NCBI GenBank assembly: GCA_963843455.1
Contig: CAWJKE010000007.1
Coordinates: forward strand, 248,001 to 312,000
DNA length: 64,000 bases
Reading direction: 5' to 3'
Source of the DNA: CAIQPS01 sp963843455
GTDB lineage: Bacteria > Actinomycetota > Thermoleophilia > RBG-16-64-13
In this document: in pieces, positions 8,665 to 16,578 of the stretch
Position numbering within the stretch: the first letter of the stretch is position 1
Layout of the letters: the number at the start of each line of letters is the position of its first letter
Notes under the pieces: model-generated
Told to the model about the DNA's origin: nothing
The model's database searches: none
Seen by the model: only the letters and a program-made list of their open reading frames with translations
Translations under genes and position numbers: made by a program

Positions 8665-9698
8665 CCGGAGTGGAGCACAAGGCCCGGGTGCTCACTTCGT
8701 CCGGGCTGCGGGAGGTCGCCCTGTCTTCGCTGCCAGACGTCCTCGCCGGGCTGCACGCGCCCGGTCTGGAAGTCACCTGGGTCCACTGCGACCCCGACGC
8801 CTCCGTGGTCCAGGCTCTGGACGACATGGGTCTCGACGAAGTCGGAGTCCGCAGTCTGCGGGATGGACCGGAGCGGCCTCGGGTGGAAGAGTTCTCCGAT
8901 CATCTCTATATATCGCTGTTTTCAGCCGACAACACGGTGCGCAAGACCACCAGGCGGACGTCGCTTGCCGCCGACTCTGCCGTGGATACCCAGACCGGCG
9001 GGGAGGACACCCTTCTGCCTCGACTCAACGAGCTGCGGCTCTTCCTGGGGCCACATTGGCTCATCAGCGTCGGCCATCTTCAACACTCCGAATACTCCGA
9101 GCTCGCCGAGCGGGTCCGGCGCCAGGTGTTCTCCCGAGAGCGAGGGGCCAGCTTCATCGCCTACCACATCTGTGAATGGTTGGTGGAGACCCTGCAACCC
9201 GCGCTGGAGCGGCTCGACGAGCACATCGACTCGCTGGAGGACCAAGTCGTACTCACCACGGGAGAGTCCGCCATCCAAGCGCTCTTCAGCCTCAAACGAG
9301 ACCTGGTCGACCTGCGGCGGCGGGTGGCGCCGTTGCGCGACGTCATGCAGCGCCTCGGCTCTCATGGGGTCCTGTACGTGGATCACGAAGCGGAGGTCTA
9401 CTTCCGCGATGTGCACGACGACATCATGCGGGTCATCGAGCTGCTCGACACATACCGCGACATCCTGTCGTCGGCGCTGGACCTCCACCTCTCGAGCGTG
9501 TCCAACCGCTTGAACCGGGTTATGAAGCAGCTCACGGTGGTGGCTACGGTCTTCATGCCCCTGTCATTCATCGTGGGGCTGTTCGGAACCAACTTCGACT
9601 TCATGCCCTTTCACAATTTCGCCTGGTTCGTAGTGATGTTCGGCCTCATGCTCGTTTCGATCGGTTCGATCCTGGTCTATACCTGGCGGAGGACGTGA
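8661..9698 (+). CDS. corA: CorA-family divalent metal ion transporter with GTN instead of GMN
   Basis: The 345-residue protein has the CorA plan: a large cytoplasmic alpha/beta domain, a long stalk helix rich in charged residues, and two C-terminal membrane helices (about 290-308 and 318-340). The universally used GMN selectivity signature at the mouth of the pore reads Gly-Thr-Asn here (309-311, in GLFGTNFDFMP). CorA proteins carry Mg2+, Co2+ or Ni2+; variants at the middle residue are known in Zn-transporting relatives, so ion preference should not be assumed. The GTG start overlaps the preceding stop, and the 3' end overlaps trpF. Confidence 0.9.
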   Translation: MTGVEHKARVLTSSGLREVALSSLPDVLAGLHAPGLEVTWVHCDPDASVVQALDDMGLDEVGVRSLRDGPERPRVEEFSDHLYISLFSADNTVRKTTRRTSLAADSAVDTQTGGEDTLLPRLNELRLFLGPHWLISVGHLQHSEYSELAERVRRQVFSRERGASFIAYHICEWLVETLQPALERLDEHIDSLEDQVVLTTGESAIQALFSLKRDLVDLRRRVAPLRDVMQRLGSHGVLYVDHEAEVYFRDVHDDIMRVIELLDTYRDILSSALDLHLSSVSNRLNRVMKQLTVVATVFMPLSFIVGLFGTNFDFMPFHNFAWFVVMFGLMLVSIGSILVYTWRRT

Positions 9699-10456
9699 AC
9701 ATCCAGTCGCCGGTGAAGATATGCGGCCTCACTCGGCCACAGGATGTCGCCCTGGCCGTGGAACTCGGTGCCTGGGCGGTCGGCTTTGTGTTCGCGCCCA
9801 GCCCCCGGCGGGTGACGGGCGACGTGGCGCGCCGGCTCGTACTGGTGGCGCGGGACGCCGCGGCCCGGGGGCCCCTCGCGGAGACGCACGCCCGAGAGCG
9901 CGACCGGCGCGAGTCGGTCCTGCACGGCCCTGTTCTTCACGGGCCGCTGGCGGTGGGGGTGTTCGGCGACAGCTCGGTGGAGGCGATCGCGGACATGGTG
10001 GACGCGGTCGGGCTCGATGCGGTGCAGTTGCACGGGGCCCGGCCGGCTGCGCCCCTGGTGCGCGAGGCGCTTGCCGACCTGGGGCTGCCGACGCTGGTCA
10101 TCCGAGCCATCCCGGTGCCGGCGGACGAGGCAGATGGGCAATGGCTGCGGGAAGCAGTCGTCGCCGCCCGGGAGGGAGCGGACTTGATGGTGTTCGACAC
10201 ACGGGTAGGAGATCGCTGGGGAGGCACGGGGAGCACTTTCCCCTGGGAGTTGGCCCGCGAGGCGGCCGGCGATTCGCCCTATTTGGTGGCGGGAGGTATA
10301 GGGCCCCACAACGTGCGGAGAGCGCTCCAGACGTCGGGTGCGTGGGGCGTGGACGTATCGAGCGGAGTGGAGCGCTCGGCCGGGGTCAAAGACGGAGGGC
10401 TGCTCCGCTCTCTGTTTGCCGCAACCCAAGAACAACGGGAAGGAACGACGATTTGA
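9695..10456 (+). CDS. trpF: Phosphoribosylanthranilate isomerase
   Basis: TrpF catalyses the Amadori rearrangement of phosphoribosylanthranilate. The (beta/alpha)8 protein (253 residues) has the KICGLTRPQD catalytic-Cys motif, VGVFGD, DAVQLHG, a late catalytic Asp in FDTRVGDRWGGTG and the phosphate-binding VAGGIGPHNV ... GVDVSSGVE. An insertion of about 30 residues rich in Arg/Glu and HGP repeats lies between beta-2 and beta-3, which explains the larger than usual size. The GTG at 9695 follows GGCGGAGGA and overlaps the corA stop. Its presence means the cell does not depend on a bifunctional PriA, unlike many other actinobacteria. Confidence 0.94.
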   Translation: MNIQSPVKICGLTRPQDVALAVELGAWAVGFVFAPSPRRVTGDVARRLVLVARDAAARGPLAETHARERDRRESVLHGPVLHGPLAVGVFGDSSVEAIADMVDAVGLDAVQLHGARPAAPLVREALADLGLPTLVIRAIPVPADEADGQWLREAVVAAREGADLMVFDTRVGDRWGGTGSTFPWELAREAAGDSPYLVAGGIGPHNVRRALQTSGAWGVDVSSGVERSAGVKDGGLLRSLFAATQEQREGTTI

Positions 10457-11631
10457 GCACAGCCCACCGTTTCGGCCCCTATGGGGGCCGTTACGTGCCC
10501 GAGACTTTGGTGTCGGCCCTCGAGGAGCTGGAGGCCGCCTACGACAGGTACCGCGACGAGCCGGTCTTCGTCGCGGACCTCCAATCTCTTCTGGCCGACT
10601 ATGCCGGGCGCCCCACGCCCCTGTTCCGCGCCGACCGCTTGTCGCAGCGTGCGGGATGCCGCGTGTACCTCAAGCGGGAAGACCTGGCCCACACCGGAGC
10701 CCACAAGATCAACAACACCCTCGGCCAGATACTCCTTGCCACGAGGATGGGCAAGAGGAGGATCATCGCCGAGACCGGGGCCGGCCAGCACGGTGTGGCT
10801 ACTGCGACGGTGGCAGCGCTTTTCGGCTTGGAGTGTCACGTCTATATGGGTGAGGAAGACATCCGCCGGCAGGAGCTCAACGTGTTCCGCATGAAGTTCC
10901 TCGGGGCCGAAGTCGTGCCGGTGACCTCCGGCAGCGGAACCCTCAAAGACGCGACGAACGAAGCCATCCGCGACTGGGTGGCCAACGTGGGGGACACCCA
11001 CTACATCATCGGTTCGGTCGTGGGTCCGGCCCCCTATCCCGCCATGGTGCGCGACTTCCAGGCGGTCATCGGCCGGGAGACCCGGTCTCAGGTGTTGGCG
11101 AAGGAGGGACGGTTGCCGCACGCGCTCGTGGCCTGTGTGGGCGCTGGAAGCAACGCCATCGGGCTGTTCCACGATTTCGTGGACGACGCAGATGTCCGCA
11201 TGGTAGGCGTGGAGGCAGGAGGGCTAGGCCTTGAGAGCGGCAAACACGGAGCATCCCTGGCCCGGGGCGGGGCGGGGATCTTACACGGCTCCTATTCCTA
11301 CGTGCTCCAAGACGAGGATGGCCAGATCCAGGAGGCCCACTCTGTCGCCGCCGGTCTGGACTATCCCTCGGTAGGTCCGGAGCACGCCTTTCTCAAAGAC
11401 TCGGGGCGGGTAGAGTACACGACCGCCACCGACCAAGAGGCCCTTGCGGCCTTTCAGACCTTGTCCCGGCTCGAGGGCATCATCCCGGCCTTGGAGAGCG
11501 CCCACGCGATCGCCTTTCTGCTGAAGGAAGGCCACGGTTTCCGCGAGAGTGACGTGGTCGTGCTCGGTCTGTCCGGACGGGGGGACAAGGATGTGTACAG
11601 TGTCGCCGGCCAGCTGGGCATGAAGCCGTGA
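10453..11631 (+). CDS. trpB: Tryptophan synthase beta chain
   Basis: PLP-dependent condensation of indole with serine. The 392-residue protein has the TrpB1-type N-terminus (FGPYGGRYVPETL), the PLP lysine in HTGAHKINN, ETGAGQHGVATA, the phosphate-cup CVGAGSNAIGLF and the C-terminal LSGRGDKD. The start is a TTG at 10453 that overlaps the trpF stop and follows AAGGAACGA. It forms the alpha2beta2 complex with TrpA, whose gene overlaps the stop by four bases. Confidence 0.96.
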   Translation: MSTAHRFGPYGGRYVPETLVSALEELEAAYDRYRDEPVFVADLQSLLADYAGRPTPLFRADRLSQRAGCRVYLKREDLAHTGAHKINNTLGQILLATRMGKRRIIAETGAGQHGVATATVAALFGLECHVYMGEEDIRRQELNVFRMKFLGAEVVPVTSGSGTLKDATNEAIRDWVANVGDTHYIIGSVVGPAPYPAMVRDFQAVIGRETRSQVLAKEGRLPHALVACVGAGSNAIGLFHDFVDDADVRMVGVEAGGLGLESGKHGASLARGGAGILHGSYSYVLQDEDGQIQEAHSVAAGLDYPSVGPEHAFLKDSGRVEYTTATDQEALAAFQTLSRLEGIIPALESAHAIAFLLKEGHGFRESDVVVLGLSGRGDKDVYSVAGQLGMKP

Positions 11632-12443
11632 GCGCGCGGGTGGAGAGCGCCTCCGAGAGCCGTCTGACCGAGGCGTTCCGGGAGGCCGCTCACCCGCTGC
11701 TGGTCCCCTACGCTGTCGGGGGCTATCCGGACCTCGACTCCTGCAGAGACATCCTACGCGTCTACGCCGAGAGCGGCGCCGGGATCATCGAGATCGGGGT
11801 GCCGTTCTCGGATCCTCTTGCCGACGGGCCCGTCATCCAGGCTGCGTCGCAGGCCGCGCTGCGGGCCGGGACGCGGCCCGCCGACGTGCTGCATCTGGCG
11901 GGTGAGGTGGCCGGATCAGGCGTGCCCGTGGTCCTTCTCAGCTACCTGAACACCATTCTGGCCTACGGGACGGCGCGCTTCTTCGCGCACTGCGCAGGCA
12001 AGGGTGTGGCCGGGGTGGTGGTGCCCGACGTTCCGGTCGAAGAAGCGGGCGATCTGCAACACACGGCTCGGGAGCGCGGGGTGGACGTGGTCCTGTTGGC
12101 AGCACCCACGAGCACTGACTCGAGGCTCGCTCGGATCGCCGCCGCGGCCTCCGGGTTCATCTACTGCGTCTCCACTACCGGGGTCACAGGTACGAGAGCG
12201 GCTCTACGGGCCGATCTGCCCGAGTTCGTCGGCCGGGTCAGGCGGCACACCCCGCTGCCCCTGGCGGTGGGGTTCGGGGTGTCGACGGCCGTGCAGGCGG
12301 GCACCGTGGCCCGCTACGCCGATGGAGTCATCATCGGGAGCGCCCTCGTGGACGTGGTGACAAAGAGCGAAAGCGTCGAGCAGGCTCTACCGCGGTTGCA
12401 GTCGTTTCTGGAAGAAGCCCTCCGAGCTGTCGCGGCCGCGTAG
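11628..12443 (+). CDS. trpA: Tryptophan synthase alpha chain
   Basis: TrpA splits indole-3-glycerol phosphate to indole, which is channelled to TrpB. The 271-residue protein has catalytic Glu and Asp in IIEIGVPFSDPLADGPVIQ, the loop region YCVSTTGVTGTR and phosphate-binding AVGFGVSTAVQ and GVIIGSALVD. The GTG start overlaps trpB. It is the last gene of the operon; its stop lies 17 bases from the convergent regulator gene and I see no terminator in that gap. Confidence 0.95.
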   Translation: MSARVESASESRLTEAFREAAHPLLVPYAVGGYPDLDSCRDILRVYAESGAGIIEIGVPFSDPLADGPVIQAASQAALRAGTRPADVLHLAGEVAGSGVPVVLLSYLNTILAYGTARFFAHCAGKGVAGVVVPDVPVEEAGDLQHTARERGVDVVLLAAPTSTDSRLARIAAAASGFIYCVSTTGVTGTRAALRADLPEFVGRVRRHTPLPLAVGFGVSTAVQAGTVARYADGVIIGSALVDVVTKSESVEQALPRLQSFLEEALRAVAAA

Positions 12444-12460
12444 GCGCCCGGCGGCGGCCT

Positions 12461-12961
12461 TCAGTGAGTGATTAGGACGCCCTCTTTTTCGAGGTAGTCC
12501 TTGAGGAGCTGCGGTCGGACGCCGTAGAGGCCGGAAATGTAAGCGAGGTCGTCCTTGCGGATGGTGAGCAATTCCTGAGAGGGGTCGCCCCGCAGCTTCC
12601 GCAGGAAGGCCAGGTAGGTCTCGAGCGGACGGCGCTCCTCGGGCTCCAGCCTGTCGAGAAGATCCAGACGGATGCGGAGAGGAGTGCCTTTGCTCAAGGT
12701 GCGCTGGAACTCGGGCTCATCCTCGACATCGAGGATCGACATGGGCGACTGCCCGTAGATGGTGGCGAGTTCGTACAGCCGTTCCAAGCTGAGGCTGCGC
12801 TTGCCGCGCTCGTAGGCACTGAGAGTGGAGACAACGAACGAATCCCCGGACCGCTCGCATACCTCTTGGAGGCTCAGACTGCGGTCCTGGCGAAGACGCC
12901 TAAGCCTCTCGCCCACCAACTCAGCGTATCGTCGTTCTCTTGCTTCTTGTTTCTCATCCAT
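12461..12961 (-). CDS. BldD-like XRE-family regulator with a c-di-GMP-binding signature
   Basis: The N-terminal third is a Cro/C1 helix-turn-helix (VGERLRRLRQDRSLSLQEVC ... STLSAYERGKRSLSLERLYELA). The rest aligns by eye with the C-terminal domain of BldD, the actinobacterial developmental repressor, including RLDLLDRLEPEERRPLETYLAFLRKLRGD and the closing helix. BldD dimerises around c-di-GMP through RxD-x8-RxxD; here RGD and RKDD occur with exactly eight residues between them (coding bases 12548-12592). I place the start at ATG 12961 (166 residues); an in-frame TTG at 12967 adds two. There is no Shine-Dalgarno, and TACACT lies 8 bases upstream. It converges on trpA. Confidence 0.85.
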   Translation of the reverse strand: MDEKQEARERRYAELVGERLRRLRQDRSLSLQEVCERSGDSFVVSTLSAYERGKRSLSLERLYELATIYGQSPMSILDVEDEPEFQRTLSKGTPLRIRLDLLDRLEPEERRPLETYLAFLRKLRGDPSQELLTIRKDDLAYISGLYGVRPQLLKDYLEKEGVLITH

Positions 12962-12969
12962 ATTCAAAA

Positions 12970-12975
12970 AGTGTA
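12970..12975 (-). promoter_or_regulatory. Putative -10 box (TACACT) for a leaderless BldD-like gene
   Basis: On the minus strand TACACT ends 8 bases before the ATG at 12961, and the intervening TTTTGAAT holds no ribosome site. The predicted transcript would begin at or beside the start codon. No clear -35 element is seen. Confidence 0.4.
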
Positions 12976-13114
12976 GCAGTGTCGCAGAACGAAATCTACG
13001 GTAGCAATAGCTCGTGCGACTCGAATCTTCGCGTCTGGCGGAAGAAATCCTTCACACCCCCCCGCATGGTTCGCCCCCTAGCGAGCAGCGAGCGCCGAAG
13101 CGCGACGATTCAAG

Positions 13115-13200
13115 TGCCGAAGGCGGGGGTCGAACCCGCACGAGGTGTGAGCCTCACTGGAGTTTGAGTCCAGCGCGTCTGCCAATTCCGCCACTTCGGC
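13115..13200 (-). tRNA. tRNA-Leu (anticodon CAA)
   Basis: The minus strand folds into a class II tRNA: acceptor GCCGAAG/CTTCGGC, D-arm with AATTGGCAGA, anticodon stem CTGGA/TCCAG around loop CTCAAAC, a long variable arm (GAGG/CCTC) and T-arm GCGGG-TTCGACC-CCCGC. The anticodon CAA (13164-13166) reads UUG. The discriminator base is A (13115), as required for leucyl-tRNA synthetase. CCA is not encoded. Confidence 0.95.
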
Positions 13201-13221
13201 CGGCCACGGCGATCGGGCCGT

Positions 13222-13227
13222 ATTATA
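13222..13227 (-). promoter_or_regulatory. Consensus -10 (TATAAT) of the tRNA-Leu promoter
   Basis: TATAAT on the minus strand lies 21 bases upstream of the mature tRNA 5' end. A matching TTGACA is not apparent at 17 bases, so the -35 is weak or absent. Confidence 0.5.
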
Positions 13228-13345
13228 GTCGAAGCGAAACGCCCTGGAGGGGCTATCCACATGAGCCGATGATTGCCACCAAGCGGAGAGTGGTACCGCT
13301 GTACAGTATGGGCACGGAGCGCTCTCCCAAACGACTAAGCTGTCG

Positions 13346-13361
13346 TCCGTTCGGAAACGGA
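13346..13361. promoter_or_regulatory. Palindrome TCCGTT-CGGA-AACGGA upstream of the phloroglucinol operon
   Basis: A perfect 6+4+6 inverted repeat sits between the tRNA gene and the catabolic operon. Its right half extends to ACGGAAT, which recurs in the doubled box upstream of the third transhydroxylase-type gene. This suggests a binding site for an IclR-type or other pathway regulator, but no direct evidence links it to a protein. Confidence 0.35.
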
Positions 13362-13406
13362 ATGGTGTAGAGTTATCGGCGAACTCGCTTTCCAAAGTTG
13401 AGTCGT

Positions 13407-13430
13407 GATCCGGGTCTCCGGGTCGTTTTT
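13407..13430 (+). terminator. Rho-independent terminator inside the leader of the catabolic operon (possible attenuator)
   Basis: GATCCGG, loop GTCT, CCGGGTC (7 bp with one G-U pair) is followed by GTTTTT. It points in the same direction as the operon beginning at 13512, and no protein gene lies upstream on this strand to be terminated. It is therefore either an attenuator of the catabolic operon or the end of an unannotated small RNA starting in 13230-13400. Confidence 0.55.
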
Positions 13431-13511
13431 GTTCCGCCCGCCGGGGTCATTGTGGTGCGTCCCCATGCCCATCGCCGGGTCGTATCGACAACGGGACGTG
13501 GAGGTTGACAT

Positions 13512-14336
13512 ATGGAGAAGCTCATCATCACGGTGGCGACCACGGGGGCGATGACCACCAAGGAAAACACGCCCTACCTGCCGACCACTCCCGCTGAGAT
13601 CGCCGAAGAGGTTTACCTGGCCTATCAGGCGGGCGCCGCTGTCGCCCACATCCACGTGCGCACTGACGAAGGCAAGGCCACGATGGACATGGAGAAGTTC
13701 CGCGAGACCGTCGGCCTTGTCCGGGATAGATGCGACATCATCGTCAACATGACCTCCTCCGGTGGCCTCGGTTTCAGCGACGAGGAGCGTATCGCTCCCC
13801 ACGTCGAGATCAAGCCCGACATGGGCACGTTCGACGCCGGCTCCATGAACTTCTACAAGGGTGTGTTCCTCAACCCGCCGCTGTTCCTCGAGAAGCTGGG
13901 GGCGGCCTACATCGAGAACGGCATCAAGCCCGAGGTCGAGGTCTTCGACGCCGGCATGGTGTGGAACGCCAAGCGGCTCCTGAAAGACGGCTTCCTCCAA
14001 GCCCCTATCCACTTCCAGTGCTGCATGCACGTGCACGGCGGGATGGAAGGCAATGCGCGGAACCTGGTCCACCTGGTCGACTCGCTGCCCGAGGGCTCTA
14101 CCTGGTCCGCGTTCGGCTGCGGCCCCACGGCCGACCTGATCACGGCCATGGCCATCAACATGGGCGGCCACGTTCGGGTCGGGATGGAAGACAACGTCTA
14201 CCTGAGCAAGGGCGAGCTCGCCAAGCACAACTACGAGTTCGTCGAGAAGATGCAGCGGTTGGCCAAGGAGTTTCACCGCCCGGTGGCCAACGTGACCGAG
14301 GCCCGGCAGATCCTGGGCCTGCCTCCCAAGAAGTAA
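13512..14336 (+). CDS. Beta-keto acid cleavage enzyme (BKACE/DUF849), probable triacetate acetoacetate-lyase
   Basis: The 274-residue protein is a BKACE-family TIM barrel. It has the metal-binding AHIHVR (two His separated by one residue) near residue 46, MTSSGG, PDMGTFDAGSMN, EVEVFDAGM, HGGMEGN and GGHVRVGMEDN, the usual family signatures. These enzymes condense a beta-keto acid with acetyl-CoA and split it into acetoacetate plus a CoA ester. Because it heads an operon with a probable phloroglucinol reductase and ring-opening hydrolase, the likely substrate is triacetate (3,5-dioxohexanoate), the last step of anaerobic phloroglucinol breakdown. The family is certain; the substrate is inferred from context. 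GGAGG lies 7 bases before the ATG. Confidence 0.88.
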   Translation: MEKLIITVATTGAMTTKENTPYLPTTPAEIAEEVYLAYQAGAAVAHIHVRTDEGKATMDMEKFRETVGLVRDRCDIIVNMTSSGGLGFSDEERIAPHVEIKPDMGTFDAGSMNFYKGVFLNPPLFLEKLGAAYIENGIKPEVEVFDAGMVWNAKRLLKDGFLQAPIHFQCCMHVHGGMEGNARNLVHLVDSLPEGSTWSAFGCGPTADLITAMAINMGGHVRVGMEDNVYLSKGELAKHNYEFVEKMQRLAKEFHRPVANVTEARQILGLPPKK

Positions 14337-14384
14337 GGACTTACCGACAAAGCGACCACGGTCGCCGAATGTAGGGAGTGAGGG

Positions 14385-14735
14385 ATGAAGAAGGTTTCGA
14401 TCAGTGATGCAGTGCGGTACTTTCCCCCTGCCCACAATGACTGCGCCTGCTTCAGGTTGCAGGGCCAGGAGCAGACGGGCACCACCCAGTTCTCGCTGGG
14501 TTGCACGCACTTCCTGCCCGGCGGCGGAGCTGATTTCAGCCCCAGTCGGCCGTTCGACACTATCTACTTTTGCATCGACGGCGAGATCACCATCACCGAC
14601 AAGGACGGCGTGGACGTTGTTCTCGAAGCGCATGACTCGATCTATATCGCCGGCGATGAAGGCCGTTCCATCCAGAACAAGACCCAGTATCCGGCGAGCA
14701 TGATGGTGATCTTGGGGACCCCGAAGCAGGCCTGA
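14385..14735 (+). CDS. Small cupin-fold protein of the phloroglucinol operon
   Basis: The 116-residue protein is a single cupin domain: GCTHFLPGGGADFSPSRPFDTIYFCIDGEITI is the first cupin motif and DSIYIAGDEGRSIQN the second. The usual metal His pair is only partly present, so metal binding is uncertain. It lies 48 bases after the beta-keto acid cleavage enzyme and 61 before the SDR, inside the same operon. Possible jobs are an isomerase or a sensor/binding protein for a 1,3-diketone or polyphenol intermediate. I do not assign a reaction. Confidence 0.75.
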   Translation: MKKVSISDAVRYFPPAHNDCACFRLQGQEQTGTTQFSLGCTHFLPGGGADFSPSRPFDTIYFCIDGEITITDKDGVDVVLEAHDSIYIAGDEGRSIQNKTQYPASMMVILGTPKQA

Positions 14736-14796
14736 GCCGGCCGAGCTGCGACGACAAGAACTGATCGACGTATAAGAACTGATCGGGAGGTAAGAA

Positions 14797-15603
14797 ATGG
14801 CTGAAGACACCCCAAGAAAGTCCGTCGAAGAACTCAGGAAGATCTTTGATCTGACCGGCAAGGTGGCGGTAGTCACTGGCGCGGGCGGCACGCTGGGCCA
14901 CGCCTTGGCCAAAGGCCTCGCGGTGTTCGGCGCCGACGTAGCTTGCTGGGACATCAAGCCCGAATTCATGGATGACGTCGTGGCCGACATCAAAGGCCTG
15001 GGCCGCAAGGCAACGTCCGCTGGCGTGGACGTGACCGACGATGCGAGCGTCAAAGCCGCCATGGAGGGGGTCATCAAGGACTTCGGCAAGGTCAACATCA
15101 TGGTCACCGTCGCCGGGAGCGCCGGCGTCCGCCAGCCCGCCGAGACCTTCGACATCGACGAGTGGCAGAAGATCATGAACATCAACGTCCGCGGCACCCT
15201 TCTCTGCGCCAAGTACGCGGGCGCCGAATACGTCAAACAGGGCGACGGGGGCAAAGTCATCACCATCGGCTCGGTGCGCGGATTTCTCGGCCATCCCGGC
15301 GGCTACGCGGCCTACGGTACCTCCAAGGGGGCCGTCCACCTGCTCACCAAACAGCTCGCGACCGAGTGGGCCAAATACAAGATCAATGTCAACGCCATCG
15401 CTCCGTCCATCTTCTGGACTCCGCTCACGCAGCAGATCAAGAACGATCCCGAGATGGTCAAGATCTTCATGGCGCGCATCCCGTTGGGCCGGGCCGCCGA
15501 GTTGGACGACTTCATCGGCGCCGCCGTGTTCCTTGCCTCCCCAGCCTCTGATTACGTGACCGGTGTCATCCTTTCTGTCGACGGTGGAGCGGTGGCCGGA
15601 TGA
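14797..15603 (+). CDS. Short-chain dehydrogenase, probable phloroglucinol reductase
   Basis: A classical SDR of 268 residues. It has the cofactor loop TGAGGTLG (27-34), the catalytic tetrad Asn128, Ser159, Tyr173, Lys177 (in YGTSK) and the usual C-terminal LSVDGG. Acidic Asp52 after beta-2 (CWDIKPE) would favour NAD, although NADPH use cannot be excluded. The first 20 residues extend beyond the minimal fold. In anaerobic phloroglucinol degradation an SDR reduces phloroglucinol to dihydrophloroglucinol; the neighbours make this the best guess. Its stop overlaps the ATG of the next gene (ATGA). Confidence 0.85.
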   Translation: MAEDTPRKSVEELRKIFDLTGKVAVVTGAGGTLGHALAKGLAVFGADVACWDIKPEFMDDVVADIKGLGRKATSAGVDVTDDASVKAAMEGVIKDFGKVNIMVTVAGSAGVRQPAETFDIDEWQKIMNINVRGTLLCAKYAGAEYVKQGDGGKVITIGSVRGFLGHPGGYAAYGTSKGAVHLLTKQLATEWAKYKINVNAIAPSIFWTPLTQQIKNDPEMVKIFMARIPLGRAAELDDFIGAAVFLASPASDYVTGVILSVDGGAVAG

Positions 15604-16562
15604 TGAAGCTGGAAGACGTCAAGAAGATCGCCATCGTCGGGGGCGGCAGCATGGGCCACGGCTGCGCGATGGTCTTCGCGGCGGCCGGCTACTCGGTGGG
15701 CATGTACAGCCGCAGACTCGAGACCCTGGAGAAGGGTGTGGAAGCCATGCGGAACGACCTCACGTTCCTGGCGGAGCGGGGACTCGGAAAGCTGGAGGAC
15801 GTGGATAAGACCATGGCCCGCGTGAGCACCACGCAGGACTTGGCCGACGCAGCTGCCGACGCCGACTTCGTGCTCGAGTGCGTGGCGGAGGACATGGCCC
15901 TCAAGCAGGATATGTTCCAGAAGCTCGACCAGATGTGCAAACCGGATGCCATCCTGGCGACCAACACGTCGGTCATGAGCCCGACGGAGATCGCGAGCAC
16001 GTCCCAGAAGCGGGACCGCATCATCGGTACGCACTGGTGGAACCCGCCGTTTCTCATCCCCCTTGTCGAGGTCGTACAGACGGACGAGACGCCGGATTGG
16101 GTCATCGACGTCACCATGGAACTTCACAAGGCCATCGGCAAGCGTCCAGTGCACTGCAAGAAAGACGTCCCGGGCTTCATAGCCAATCGCCTGCAGCACG
16201 CGCTGTGGAGGGAAGCGCTCTCGATAGTCGAGCGCGGCATCGCCGACGCGGCTACCGTGGACGAGAGTCTCAAGTACGGCCCGGGCCTCCGGCTCCCGGT
16301 GCTGGCCCCCTGCGAGAACGCCGACATGGTCGGTCTGGATCTCACACTGTCCATACACAACTACGTGCTCAAGCATCTCGAGGACTCACACGAGCCTTCG
16401 CCGCTGCTCAAAGAAAAAGTGGCGAAAGGCGAGCTGGGCTTCAAGACGGGCGGAGTCGGCTACCAGACGTGGACGCCGGAGGAGCAGAAGGCCCTTCGTA
16501 GCCGCCTTCTGACCTACCTCACCAAGGCAGTCCGCGAGATGAACGAGGCCGAAGCCAAGTAG
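15600..16562 (+). CDS. 3-hydroxyacyl-CoA dehydrogenase-like enzyme, probable 3-hydroxy-5-oxohexanoate dehydrogenase
   Basis: The 320-residue protein has an N-terminal Rossmann domain (VGGGSMGHG, 14-22), the NTSVMSPTEIA segment, a catalytic His in GTHWWNPP and the C-terminal all-helical 3HCDH domain with KDVPGFIANRL. The usual HFFNP of CoA-ester dehydrogenases reads HWWNP, as in relatives that use free hydroxy acids. In the phloroglucinol route an NAD-dependent enzyme oxidises (S)-3-hydroxy-5-oxohexanoate to triacetate, and the position between SDR and cyclase fits. An ATG at 15603 is an equally good start. Confidence 0.82.
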   Translation: MMKLEDVKKIAIVGGGSMGHGCAMVFAAAGYSVGMYSRRLETLEKGVEAMRNDLTFLAERGLGKLEDVDKTMARVSTTQDLADAAADADFVLECVAEDMALKQDMFQKLDQMCKPDAILATNTSVMSPTEIASTSQKRDRIIGTHWWNPPFLIPLVEVVQTDETPDWVIDVTMELHKAIGKRPVHCKKDVPGFIANRLQHALWREALSIVERGIADAATVDESLKYGPGLRLPVLAPCENADMVGLDLTLSIHNYVLKHLEDSHEPSPLLKEKVAKGELGFKTGGVGYQTWTPEEQKALRSRLLTYLTKAVREMNEAEAK

Positions 16563-16578
16563 GTCGTAACGGACGAAC

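Noticed and set aside
13014..13370. Plus-strand open frame across the tRNA gene
   Set aside because: It runs antisense through tRNA-Leu and the leader region and has no homologous content.
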